Assembly (NCBI GenBank): GCA_052085365.1
Contig: JBQDFP010000013.1
Coordinates: 1 to 60,022, forward strand
Reading direction: 5' to 3'
Source: Canibacter sp052085365
GTDB lineage: Bacteria > Actinomycetota > Actinomycetes > Actinomycetales > Microbacteriaceae
Length of the DNA stretch: 60,022 bases
This document shows positions 25,685-34,106 of this stretch, in pieces (the stretch's first letter is position 1; each line of letters starts with the position of its first letter). The notes under the pieces were generated by a model. The model did not search any database and was not told where the DNA came from. It saw only the letters and a list, made by a program, of their open reading frames with translations. Position numbers and translations under genes: made by a program.

Positions 25685-27577
25685 ATGAGTCATGTCGGTG
25701 GAGGCGGAAGGCGCGGGTCGCGCATTTCTTCTGTCGACTCCGAAAAACAGCGTGAACTCAACGCGCAAGCGCCGAAAGTAGAACATCTGGGTCGGCGTAT
25801 TGCGGGCCTATTTAAACCGTATCGCGGCTCTATCGCTGTGATGCTGTTACTGGTGCTTGGGTCATCGACGCTCGCAGTCGTACCGCCGCTTGTGACGCAG
25901 CGTATTTTTGATGACGCCCTATTTCCTGAACAGGGCGGGCCCTATATGCGCCTGCTTGCATGGCTCGTCGCGCTCATGATTGGGCTATTTTTGGCGTCCG
26001 CACTTTTGTCTATTTTTCAGACCATGCTGACAGCGCGAGTCGGCAACCGGGTGATGGGTGATCTACGCGTCTCACTTTTCACCAAACTGCAGGGGATGGA
26101 TCTCGCGTTCTTCACGAGAACACGCACGGGTACGATCCAGTCGCGGTTACAAAATGATGTTGGCGGAGTCGCGTCAGTCTTAAGTAACACGGTTTCGAGC
26201 GTGGTAGGGAACACCGTCACCGTGCTGTCGGCACTCGTAGCGATGCTGCTGTTGAGTTGGCAGCTCACGATTGTCGCAGTCATCATCATGCCGTTTCTGG
26301 TGATTATGCAGCGGCGGATCGGTGCCGTGCGTGCGAGAATCGCTGCCGCGACACAGGAATCGCTGTCTGAAATGACGGCGATTACCGGTGAAGCGCTTTC
26401 AGTGTCCGGGATGTTGCTCGCCAAGACATTCTCACGCCAGCCTGCCGAGATCACACGCTACTCTGATGAAAACGATCGCCAAGTGCATTTGCAGGTCAGG
26501 CAGACAATGAGCGGTCAACTTTTCTTCGCAATCGTGAACGTGTGCATGTCGGCGATTCCCGCGGTGATCTATCTCGTGGCGGGGTGGATCATTACACAAA
26601 CAGGTGGGCCCCAAATGCAAGTGCTCACCGCCGGAACGATAGTTGCATTCACGACTGTGCAGTCGCGGCTGCTCTTCCCGCTCATGGGGCTCATGCGCAT
26701 TGCACTCGACCTGCAGACTTCAGGTGCGCTTTTTGCACGTATTTTTGAATACCTGGATTTGAAACCGCAGGTGTATGATCGTCCGAATGCGCGGCCGGCT
26801 CCACGTGTCGGCGAACGTGCCACTGCGTCACCGGTGATTGAATTCGATGACGTCTCGTTCCGCTACCCCGACCAAGGGCACGACTCGAAACCCACGCTCG
26901 ACCGGCTCTCGTTCACGGTCCAACCTGGTGAGTTCGTAGCGTTCGTAGGTGCGTCAGGGTCTGGGAAGACCACGACCGGGTATTTGATCCCACGGTTGTA
27001 TGATTCCAGCGCAGGAACGGTGCGTTTCGCAGGTGAAGACGTTCGTGAGCTTGAGGGCGACAGCCTCATGAACCAGATCGGGTTCGTTACCCAACAGCCC
27101 TACCTGTTCCATGCCTCAATTGCTGACAACCTGCGTTACGGTAAGCCCGACGCCACTGATAACGAGTTGTGTGAGGCTGCAAAGCTCGCCAATATTGCCG
27201 ACACGATTGATCGTTTCGATGACGGTTACGACACAGTCGTGGGCGAGCGCGGATATCGACTTTCGGGTGGGGAACAGCAACGTATCGCGATCGCGCGCGT
27301 GCTGCTGAAAAACCCGCCAGTGCTTGTCCTTGACGAAGCAACGAGTGCGCTCGACACGGTCAGTGAACGACATGTGCAGGACGCCCTTGAAGGAGCACGT
27401 GCAGGCCGCACCACTATTGCGATCGCGCACCGGCTGTCAACGACTGTTGACGCAGACCGTATTTTTGTGATAGACCGGGGGCGCATCATTGAGCGCGGCA
27501 CCCATGACCAGCTACTTGAGCGGCGCGGAACCTACTCGACACTGTTCTCACGGCAGCACAGCGGAACCAATGAATAA
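25685..27577 (+). CDS. ABC exporter, fused membrane and ATPase domains
   Basis: A 630-residue half-transporter. A basic N-terminus is followed by about six membrane helices (residues ~50-345). The C-terminal ATPase has Walker A GASGSGKTT, signature LSGGEQQRIAIAR, Walker B VLVLDEATSALD and the switch histidine in IAIAHRLST. This is the general drug/lipid/peptide exporter class; the substrate is unknown. The ATG at 25685 is preferred over an upstream TTG. No strong ribosome-binding site precedes it. It is a different lineage from the exporter at 2138 (different linker and signature). A double-hairpin terminator follows. Confidence 0.93.
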   Translation: MSHVGGGGRRGSRISSVDSEKQRELNAQAPKVEHLGRRIAGLFKPYRGSIAVMLLLVLGSSTLAVVPPLVTQRIFDDALFPEQGGPYMRLLAWLVALMIGLFLASALLSIFQTMLTARVGNRVMGDLRVSLFTKLQGMDLAFFTRTRTGTIQSRLQNDVGGVASVLSNTVSSVVGNTVTVLSALVAMLLLSWQLTIVAVIIMPFLVIMQRRIGAVRARIAAATQESLSEMTAITGEALSVSGMLLAKTFSRQPAEITRYSDENDRQVHLQVRQTMSGQLFFAIVNVCMSAIPAVIYLVAGWIITQTGGPQMQVLTAGTIVAFTTVQSRLLFPLMGLMRIALDLQTSGALFARIFEYLDLKPQVYDRPNARPAPRVGERATASPVIEFDDVSFRYPDQGHDSKPTLDRLSFTVQPGEFVAFVGASGSGKTTTGYLIPRLYDSSAGTVRFAGEDVRELEGDSLMNQIGFVTQQPYLFHASIADNLRYGKPDATDNELCEAAKLANIADTIDRFDDGYDTVVGERGYRLSGGEQQRIAIARVLLKNPPVLVLDEATSALDTVSERHVQDALEGARAGRTTIAIAHRLSTTVDADRIFVIDRGRIIERGTHDQLLERRGTYSTLFSRQHSGTNE

Positions 27578-27655
27578 CACCCCGACAGTGGCGAGATCGG
27601 TGAGATCTCTTGCACTGCCGGGGTGTGGTCATGCTCCCTGTGGAAAGTGAGCATG
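27577..27655. terminator. Bidirectional terminator pair between convergent transport genes
   Basis: Two stem-loops stand back to back. CACCCCGACAGTG (27578-27590) pairs with CACTGCCGGGGTG (27613-27625), with an inner GAGATC/GATCTC helix. CATGCTC (27630-27636) pairs with GAGCATG (27649-27655). They fill the gap between the exporter stop and the convergent substrate-binding protein stop. T-rich sequence follows the second hairpin on the plus strand. Confidence 0.8.
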
Positions 27656-27669
27656 ATGTTGTTGTCACA

Positions 27670-28521
27670 TTAGATCAAGCGTGGTTCGCCAACGTCAGCC
27701 ATGCTCGGGTCAATGTCCCATTTCTCGAGCAGATCTGGCATCTCGTCTGAATCGAGAAGTTCGTTCACGTAGTCGTTGAACGCGTCACGCAGTTCCGGGT
27801 TATCCTTGCTGAACGGAAGGCCGGTCTGGATCGGATCAACGGTGGTTGCGAGTCGCTCGTCCGGTTCGAGAATCGAGATCGTTGCATCATCCGAGTAGTA
27901 GTTCACACTTGAGGAGACGTCAACGGCCACATCAATACGACCTGACTTGAGATCTTCTGCAAGCAGTGTCGCTTCAGGATAGGTAGTGACCTGTCCTGGG
28001 AACGCCTTCTCAAGTTCGCCCTGCACGACGTAGCCCTGCACGGCACCGATCTTCAGGCCGTCAATCTCGTCCCAGGTCGAGTATTCTTTCGGAGCGGCAA
28101 CGATGACACCGTCGAGGTACATCGGGTCACTCAGGGCAAGGATTTCATCACGCTCTGCTGTGCGTGACCAACCGCCGAGGGACGTGTCGACGCGTTCTTG
28201 TTCCACTGACGTGACCGCAGCGGTTGCGCCAACAGTAACGGGGTTAATGGGGAGGCACTCTGCCTCAGCAAATCCCTTGATAATATCTGCGTCGAGACCG
28301 TCGAAGCCACCCTCACCTTCGGGAATGACTAGTGGCGGCATATCTGAAATGCCAACGGTGAGTTCACCTTCGCTCACCGTGGTTAGGCCGCTGTGGGCGG
28401 GTTCGCAGTCGTCGGCAATGTCAGTGCCACCGCCGCCGCCTCCTGAACATCCGGTTAGGGTTAGTCCGAGTACGCCTGCGGCTGCGAAAGCCGTGAGGGC
28501 TCCCTGTCGAAGCTTTGTCAC
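27670..28521 (-). CDS. Polar amino-acid ABC transporter, substrate-binding lipoprotein
   Basis: A 283-residue extracytoplasmic solute-binding protein of family 3. I start it at a GTG (28521) with AAGGAG six bases upstream. This gives a clean lipoprotein signal peptide ending in the lipobox LTGC and a glycine-rich tether. Longer starts at 28539-28554 lack such a site. The mature domain has GELTVGISDMPPL, FDGLDADIIKGFAEAE and the hinge motif KIGAVQGYVVQ, as in glutamate/glutamine/histidine/arginine-type binders. It is the last gene of a four-gene importer operon (ATPase, two permeases, binder). Ligand identity is not evident. Confidence 0.93.
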   Translation of the reverse strand: MTKLRQGALTAFAAAGVLGLTLTGCSGGGGGGTDIADDCEPAHSGLTTVSEGELTVGISDMPPLVIPEGEGGFDGLDADIIKGFAEAECLPINPVTVGATAAVTSVEQERVDTSLGGWSRTAERDEILALSDPMYLDGVIVAAPKEYSTWDEIDGLKIGAVQGYVVQGELEKAFPGQVTTYPEATLLAEDLKSGRIDVAVDVSSSVNYYSDDATISILEPDERLATTVDPIQTGLPFSKDNPELRDAFNDYVNELLDSDEMPDLLEKWDIDPSMADVGEPRLI

Positions 28522-28568
28522 CTTGTTCTCCTTGTTCATTGTTATTTTCATCAAAAGGTCACGGGGTG

Positions 28569-29294
28569 TTATTTGCCGATGACCGGCATCGAGGTGGTCG
28601 CCGGTGCTGCGCCAGATTTTCTACGCTTTCTGCGTTCTTTTCGTGACGTTTTGCTGCCTTTTTCAGCACCCAGGTGCTGTGAAAGGTAGCTGAGTGGAAT
28701 CGCCACCACCAAGAACATGAGCGCTGCGAGTGCGAACACTGACAGGTATTTAAATGTCATTGCGCCGATGGTGTACGACTGGGAAAGTAGTTCAAGCAGC
28801 GCGATTTGGTATGCGAGCGCTGTTGCCTGGAAGATCTGAATCGACAGTCCGATCAGTGACGGCAGTGCAATGCGTATTCCCTGCGGGAAGATGACGTCAC
28901 GGAAGACATATTTGCGTTTCATACCGAGTGCTTTTGCCGCTTCGGCTTCACCCGTTGGCACCGCTTCAAACCCTGCGCGGAAGAGGTCGCTCGAATATGC
29001 ACCGGTTGCGAGCCCGAGCCCGAATATGGCTGCGGGGAAGCTTGGCAGCGTGATGTTGAAGTTCGTGAGCCCGTAGTACACCAGGTAGAGGAACACGAGT
29101 GTCGGAATGCCGCGCCCGAACTCTACGACGACGGTGCACGAGTAGCGTACGAGCTTGTTCTGGTTCGACATGCCAGTGCCAAGGAGCACCCCTAATGGCA
29201 TGCCAAGGATGAGTGCGCACGCGGCAACTGCGATGCTCGTGAGCAGTCCGCTGAAGAGGCCCGGGAACCATTCAATCCAGTCAGTAATAAACAT
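28569..29294 (-). CDS. Polar amino-acid ABC transporter permease (second)
   Basis: A 241-residue membrane subunit of the HisMQ/GlnP type with about five helices. The EAA loop that contacts the ATPase reads EAAKALGMKRKYVFRDVIFPQGIRIALPSL. The C-terminus ends in a long basic, cytoplasmic tail (KTSRKERRKRRKSG). The start ATG at 29294 follows the stop of the other permease by a single base, so translation is coupled. Together the two permeases should form the heterodimeric channel for the substrate delivered by the lipoprotein at 27670. Confidence 0.93.
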   Translation of the reverse strand: MFITDWIEWFPGLFSGLLTSIAVAACALILGMPLGVLLGTGMSNQNKLVRYSCTVVVEFGRGIPTLVFLYLVYYGLTNFNITLPSFPAAIFGLGLATGAYSSDLFRAGFEAVPTGEAEAAKALGMKRKYVFRDVIFPQGIRIALPSLIGLSIQIFQATALAYQIALLELLSQSYTIGAMTFKYLSVFALAALMFLVVAIPLSYLSQHLGAEKGSKTSRKERRKRRKSGAAPATTSMPVIGK

Positions 29295-29295
29295 G

Positions 29296-29934
29296 CTAGG
29301 CCACCTTCCTGCGCAGTTTGGTATACAGCTGACGGCCCAACATTCCGAGCGGAACTGAGATCAGCATGTACACGAGGCTGACGATGATGAAGGGTGTGAT
29401 GGCATCCCCGGTGGATCGCATGGCACGGTTGGCAACAAACACGAGGTCGGTGACCCCAATGATTGAAATGATTGACGTGTCTTTTAACAGTCCAATTGCG
29501 TAGGTGACCACGCCGGGAATGGCGACTCTGATCATCTGTGGTGCGATCACATCGGTGAAGGTGTGGCGCCGGTCGAGCCCGATCGCGGCAGCGGCTTCAA
29601 ACTGCCCGGCGCGAATCGAGATGTAACCACCGCGGTAAACCTCGGCAATGTATGCGGCGGAAATAATAGAGAAGGAAACGATCGAAGCCTGGAGCGGAGC
29701 GAATCGGAACGCACCGAACTCGATTCCGAAGAACACAATAAACACCCAAAGCACGGGTGGGATACCGCGGATTCCTTCAATGATCGCTTTTGTCACATTG
29801 GACAAAATGGCATTGCGTGAGACACGTGCGAGCATAATCGGAAACGCGAGTATTGCCCCGATTGCGAGCGATACGAGACTGACGAACAGTGTCGTGAGCA
29901 GTCCCGCGGGTATTGAAGTAAAAAAGCTACTCAT
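29296..29934 (-). CDS. Polar amino-acid ABC transporter permease (first)
   Basis: A 212-residue membrane subunit of the same family as its neighbour, with five hydrophobic segments and the ATPase-contact loop AAAIGLDRRHTFTDVIAPQMIRVAIPG. RGIPPVLWVFIVFFGIEFG is the typical conserved helix pair of glutamate/glutamine-type permeases. Its ATG overlaps the ATPase stop by four bases (29931-29934). Confidence 0.93.
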   Translation of the reverse strand: MSSFFTSIPAGLLTTLFVSLVSLAIGAILAFPIMLARVSRNAILSNVTKAIIEGIRGIPPVLWVFIVFFGIEFGAFRFAPLQASIVSFSIISAAYIAEVYRGGYISIRAGQFEAAAAIGLDRRHTFTDVIAPQMIRVAIPGVVTYAIGLLKDTSIISIIGVTDLVFVANRAMRSTGDAITPFIIVSLVYMLISVPLGMLGRQLYTKLRRKVA

Positions 29935-30701
29935 CGATGGGTCACCGCACGGAGAAACTGCTGGGTACGTTCGTGTTGGGGGTGTGCAATCAGGTCGCTG
30001 GGTGGGCCTTCTTCGAGAATGCCACCGTTGGCCATCACGATGAGGCGGTCGCCGACTTCACGGGCAAACTCGATCTCGTGGGTGACAACCATCATGGTCA
30101 TGCCTTCTTCGGCAAGTTCTTTCATGACCGCAAGGACTTCGAGCCCCACTTCTGGGTCAAGCGCTGAGGTGGGCTCGTCAAAAAGCATCACTTCAGGGTC
30201 CATCGCAAGGGCGCGGGCGATCGCGACACGCTGCTGTTGCCCGCCGGAGAGTCTCGCGGGATGCGAATCGTATTTATCTGACAGTCCCACACGGTCGATT
30301 AATGCGCGTGAACGCTCGTCGGCTTCTGCGCGTGAACGTCCGTGTACCCGGCGCTGCCCGAGTGACACATTTTCGAGCGCGGTGAGGTGGGGGAAGAGGT
30401 TGAATGATTGGAACACCATGCCGGCGGTCGTGCGTAGCGCTTCTAATTCACGCGCAGGCATGTCTCCGCTTGCGTCTACGAAGTGGTTTCCAATGCGGAT
30501 CGTGCCGGCATCGGGTTCTTCAAGCAGGTTTGTGCACCGAAGAAAGGTGCTCTTGCCGGCGCCGGAGGGGCCAATAATGGAGATAACTTCACCTTCGTCA
30601 ACGTGCAGACTCACGTTGTCGAGAACAACGTTGTCTCCGTACGATTTGTAAATGTTATCGAGCGCAACTTTTGGTTTCTGTGCGTCAGCATGTTCATTCA
30701 T
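29931..30701 (-). CDS. Polar amino-acid ABC transporter ATPase
   Basis: A 256-residue cytoplasmic ATPase of the GlnQ/HisP type. Walker A is GPSGAGKST, the Q-loop region is GMVFQSFNLFPHLT, the signature is LSGGQQQRVAIARAL, Walker B is VMLFDEPTSALDPE, and the H-loop is VVTHEIEFA. The GMVFQSFNLFPH run is diagnostic for polar amino-acid importers. The start ATG at 30701 has AAAAGGCTCTTC upstream. It is the first gene of the importer operon. The 302 bases before it contain no gene and no promoter I can name with confidence. Confidence 0.94.
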   Translation of the reverse strand: MNEHADAQKPKVALDNIYKSYGDNVVLDNVSLHVDEGEVISIIGPSGAGKSTFLRCTNLLEEPDAGTIRIGNHFVDASGDMPARELEALRTTAGMVFQSFNLFPHLTALENVSLGQRRVHGRSRAEADERSRALIDRVGLSDKYDSHPARLSGGQQQRVAIARALAMDPEVMLFDEPTSALDPEVGLEVLAVMKELAEEGMTMMVVTHEIEFAREVGDRLIVMANGGILEEGPPSDLIAHPQHERTQQFLRAVTHR

Positions 30702-31003
30702 GAAGAGCCTTTTCAATGTGTTCACGTGGTTGGCTGGGCGTGATGGTGCCGGGAGCGAAGCGGTAGCGACTCGTGTTCAACACAGGCAAGGGTGGGTCTG
30801 TGGAGTCTTCGGGCCGGGAGCAGCTGCGGGATCGGGCCGCGCCGTTGCAGTCATTGTTCGTGTCTTCGCATACATGGTTCGCCAACAAACCGATTTGGCA
30901 CGTACGAGGCTATCAAAATGCGGAAGTTAACCCAATAGAAACGCTGGAACCGGTTTTGTTTAGAGCTGCTTAAGAATAGTGTTTAATGTGCTGATACTGT
31001 CGA
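30702..31003. other. 302-base gap without a gene
   Basis: Lies between the importer ATPase start and the response regulator stop, both on the minus strand. It should contain the importer promoter. I see no convincing coding region, repeat or riboswitch, and no clear hairpin terminator for anything upstream. Confidence 0.5.
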
Positions 31004-31744
31004 CTATTCGGCGCCCCGCGTGTGTGCCCACACGACTGCTTGGATGCGGTCACGCGCGCCGATCTTTTGCAGCAAATTCGAAAGATGAGTTTTGACAGTA
31101 GCCTCACCAACGAAAAGTTCCTGAGCGATTTCTCCGTTCGATTTGCCTTGCGCGACTAGCAGCAGCACATCCGTTTCCCGTTCAGTCAGGTTCGCGGCGG
31201 TAATTGCCGCTTCAAGAGCATGATCTGGTGTGGTCTGGTCATTAGCGACAGCCGATTCAGCCGTATCCACGGCATTGTGCGTCACTGCGCCGGTCACCAT
31301 TGGCGTGGGCAGTTCGGTTGCGCGTTGAATCACCGACTGTGTGACCTCGGGACTCAAGACTGCACCGCCAGCAGCAATCGTGCGCACCGAATCAATCAAC
31401 TGTTCAGCGCGCGCCGTTTTCAACAAGAACCCGATCGCCCCTGCGGCAAGCGCATCAAACAAATACGTTTCGTGCCCGAATGTGGTCAACATCAGAACCG
31501 ACGGTGACCAGTCAGAAACGCCCTCAGACGCGGTCATGACCTCACGCGTGGCGTCAATTCCCGACAACTCAGGCATTTCAATATCCATACAAATCACGTC
31601 AGGACGCAACTCGCGTGCGAGATCCACCCCCTCACGTCCATTGGCGGCCTCGCCCACAACCTCAATATCGTCGGCGGAATCCAAAATAATAGTGAACCCC
31701 GAACGGACCAGTTCTTGATCATCGACGACAAGTACACGAATCAT
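31004..31744 (-). CDS. NarL/LuxR-type response regulator
   Basis: A 246-residue DNA-binding response regulator. The receiver domain (residues 1 to about 122) has the acidic pair VVDDQE, the phosphoacceptor aspartate in VICMDIEMPELSG, and the LTTFGHE and LLKTARAEQ switch positions. The C-terminal LuxR helix-turn-helix (about 185-246) reads LTERETDVLLLVAQGKSNGEIA. The linker of roughly 45-50 residues between them is longer than usual and rich in Ala/Thr. Its ATG overlaps the stop of the kinase gene by four bases, so the two form a pair. The divergent NatAB-like transporter at 33222 is the probable target. Confidence 0.94.
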   Translation of the reverse strand: MIRVLVVDDQELVRSGFTIILDSADDIEVVGEAANGREGVDLARELRPDVICMDIEMPELSGIDATREVMTASEGVSDWSPSVLMLTTFGHETYLFDALAAGAIGFLLKTARAEQLIDSVRTIAAGGAVLSPEVTQSVIQRATELPTPMVTGAVTHNAVDTAESAVANDQTTPDHALEAAITAANLTERETDVLLLVAQGKSNGEIAQELFVGEATVKTHLSNLLQKIGARDRIQAVVWAHTRGAE

Positions 31745-33060
31745 AAAGAGTCTCCAGAGTGAGATACCGGCAGGCCAGCCGCCCGGGTCGGTATATGGGC
31801 ACGCACTAAGAACCCGCGCTCCTCGCGACGCGTCACCACAAGCGACCCGCCGACGGCTCCAACGCGTTCGCGCATGCCCTGAATACCCAGCCCGCCGCCC
31901 GGCCGACCCAAATCGACACGGGCCGAGTTTTTGCGTGAAGTTTGGAGACCGTCATCAATCACCTCTACTTCAACCGCATCACCCAGGAACCGTACTCGAA
32001 CTTCCGCGCGAGCCTGTGCACCAGCGTGCTTGCGTGTATTCGTCAGCGCCTCCTGGGTGACCCGGTAGAGCGTGTTCTCGGTCACAGCAGGCAACGGCCG
32101 AGATTCACCAATAATGATTAATTCCGCATGGGTTCCCGCATCACGAGCCACTTGAACGAGGCCAGGCAGTTGCGCAAGCCCCAACGTTGATGGGGCATCA
32201 CTAGTGCCGGGTTCGCGCAGCGAATGAACGAGCGAGCGCAGCTCATCTATTGCTAGCCCGGCATTATCTTCAACCGCAGACAGAGCCTCACGTGCTTTCG
32301 GGGGCGCCTCCGGCAGACTCAACCGAGCGGCAGCAGCCTGAATACCCACCACCGAAATGTGGTGCGCCACCACATCGTGCAGCTCACGCGCAATACGAAT
32401 ACGGTCGAGTGCGATCGCCTGCTGTGCACTCATTGCGCGTTCACGTTCAAGTTCCTGCCCCTGGGATTCAAGCACCGCCCGCGTCTTTGCGGAACGCCAT
32501 GCTGACTCACCAAACCAGATCGCAGCACCAAAATAGAGCAGATTAATAATGATTTGCAGCACCGCAAACGCAGCATATGCGGTGAACAGGGCGCTTCCCG
32601 GAACCTTTTCAAGAGCCTCGGGCGGGTTCGCTGACTGCACCACGACGGAGACACACAGCCAAGTGATCATGCCCACCGCAAGCAGCAACCGTGCCCACAG
32701 CGCCGTGCGTCGGTTCTGGCTCCACGCACCCACCGAATAGACAGCGAGGAAGAGACCGACATTAGATATAAGAATCTCGGGCACCTCAAATGTGCCGGTG
32801 ACCACAAACACGGCGGAGACTACGACCATTGTCCAGATCGGGTAACGGCGCCGGAACGTGAGCGGCAGCGTGAAGCCCGCAATGCACAGCGCGGTCAGCC
32901 AGGTCGGCGCAGGGTCTTCGTAGAGGCCCTGCCGCCAGTAGAGCGTGGCGGTCACAACAGCAACTACTCCGAGTGCGAGCGCGGCATAGAAGTCGCGCAC
33001 AATGCCTCGACGCGATGGCCGCGGACGTACCCACGCAGTAGTACTGAATTCTGAGGTCAT
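31741..33060 (-). CDS. Sensor histidine kinase (HisKA_3 / NarL-partner type)
   Basis: A 439-residue membrane sensor. About five or six hydrophobic segments occupy residues ~25-190 and there is no large extracellular domain, suggesting sensing within the membrane. A short coiled coil (SQGQELERERAMSAQQ) leads to the phosphoacceptor histidine in IARELHDVVAHHISVVG. The ATPase domain has ENTLYRVTQEALTN (N box) and PGGGLGIQGMRERV (G box). I start it at the ATG at 33060; the frame is open to 33231, but those residues overlap the transporter promoter and are not family-like. It is co-transcribed with the response regulator. Confidence 0.92.
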   Translation of the reverse strand: MTSEFSTTAWVRPRPSRRGIVRDFYAALALGVVAVVTATLYWRQGLYEDPAPTWLTALCIAGFTLPLTFRRRYPIWTMVVVSAVFVVTGTFEVPEILISNVGLFLAVYSVGAWSQNRRTALWARLLLAVGMITWLCVSVVVQSANPPEALEKVPGSALFTAYAAFAVLQIIINLLYFGAAIWFGESAWRSAKTRAVLESQGQELERERAMSAQQAIALDRIRIARELHDVVAHHISVVGIQAAAARLSLPEAPPKAREALSAVEDNAGLAIDELRSLVHSLREPGTSDAPSTLGLAQLPGLVQVARDAGTHAELIIIGESRPLPAVTENTLYRVTQEALTNTRKHAGAQARAEVRVRFLGDAVEVEVIDDGLQTSRKNSARVDLGRPGGGLGIQGMRERVGAVGGSLVVTRREERGFLVRAHIPTRAAGLPVSHSGDSL

Positions 33061-33152
33061 CTCATAACCGTACCGAGATTGCACGGTGATGTGCCGAGAT
33101 TTCAGCAAGTTCAGCCAGGAGGAGGAAAGGGGAGGCAACGGTGACGGTAATT

Positions 33153-33174
33153 TCCACCTCGTGGGGGAGGTGGA
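33153..33174. promoter_or_regulatory. Inverted repeat in the kinase/transporter divergent region
   Basis: TCCACCTC (33153-33160) and GAGGTGGA (33167-33174) form a perfect 8-bp inverted repeat with a 6-base spacer. It sits between the divergent sensor kinase and ABC transporter genes, upstream of a TAGGCT-like -10 box near 33192. It is a good candidate binding site for the adjacent response regulator. Confidence 0.55.
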
Positions 33175-33221
33175 GGGGTATCGCACAACTCTAGGCTCGA
33201 AGTAATTGGAAGGAGAACACC

Positions 33222-34106
33222 GTGATCTCACTCGAGAACATCAACCGCAGTTTTGGAGACAGGCATGTCCTCAAGAATGTGAGTTTCGATATCGCCGACG
33301 GCCGAATGACCGGATTCGTTGGCGGTAACGGGGCAGGCAAAACGACGACCATGAGAATTCTGCTCGGGGTGCTCAGCTCAGATTCGGGCACCATCACCAT
33401 GAACGGTGAAAAGATTACGAGGGTGGATCGTGCTGAGATCGGCTACATGCCCGAAGAGCGTGGTCTCTACCCGAAAATGAAAGTTCGTGACCAGCTGCAG
33501 TACTTGGGTGAACTGCACGGTTTGACTGCTGACGACGCACGAACCAACACGACTGACTTGCTCGACCGTCTCGAAGTTGGTGAGCGTGCCGGTGACAAGC
33601 TTGAAGACCTGTCGCTCGGTAACCAACAGCGGGTGCAGATTGCGGCAGCGCTTGTGCACAAACCAAAAGCTCTCGTGCTCGACGAACCATTCTCTGGACT
33701 CGACCCGATGGCGGTCGAAACCGTGCTTGCCGTGCTGCGAGATGTGGCGCAAGCGGGAGCCCCGGTGCTCTTCTCGTCACACCAACTCGATATTGTCGAC
33801 GACCTGTGTGACGACATTGTCGTGATCGCAGACGGTGAGATCCGTGCCGCGGGAGACAAAGAAGAAGTACGCAAGCAACACTCGAAACTGCAGTACGAAA
33901 TGCGGGTGTCGCATGATGCGGGTTGGGTGCGCGAAATCGACGGCACCGAGGTGACGCTGCTTGAAGGCGGCCTTGTGCGATTCCATGAGACCGTGACCGG
34001 CCGGTCACAAGAAGTGCTCCGTCAAGCAGTGATTCAAGATGAAGTGCAGTCGTTCGCTCCCGTTCGTCCTCGACTGTCACAGATCTTCAAGGAGGTAGTC
34101 CGATGA
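33222..34106 (+). CDS. ABC-2 transporter ATPase (NatA-like)
   Basis: A 294-residue ATPase. Walker A is GGNGAGKTTTMR, the Q-loop segment is GYMPEERGLYPKMKV, the signature LSLGNQQRVQIAAAL deviates from the common LSGGQ (glycine replaced by leucine and asparagine positions shifted), Walker B is ALVLDEPFSGLDP, and the H-loop is FSSHQLDIV. GYMPEERGLYP is typical of NatA/antibiotic-exporter ATPases of the ABC-2 class. A C-terminal ~80-residue extension follows, as in DUF4162-type ATPases. The start is a GTG at 33222 after GGAAGGAGAACACC. It is coupled to the permease gene by a 4-base ATGA overlap. Confidence 0.92.
   Translation: MISLENINRSFGDRHVLKNVSFDIADGRMTGFVGGNGAGKTTTMRILLGVLSSDSGTITMNGEKITRVDRAEIGYMPEERGLYPKMKVRDQLQYLGELHGLTADDARTNTTDLLDRLEVGERAGDKLEDLSLGNQQRVQIAAALVHKPKALVLDEPFSGLDPMAVETVLAVLRDVAQAGAPVLFSSHQLDIVDDLCDDIVVIADGEIRAAGDKEEVRKQHSKLQYEMRVSHDAGWVREIDGTEVTLLEGGLVRFHETVTGRSQEVLRQAVIQDEVQSFAPVRPRLSQIFKEVVR

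Noticed and set aside
33061..33231. Longer start for the sensor kinase
   Set aside because: The extra residues overlap the divergent transporter promoter, the inverted repeat and the transporter start, and do not look like protein.
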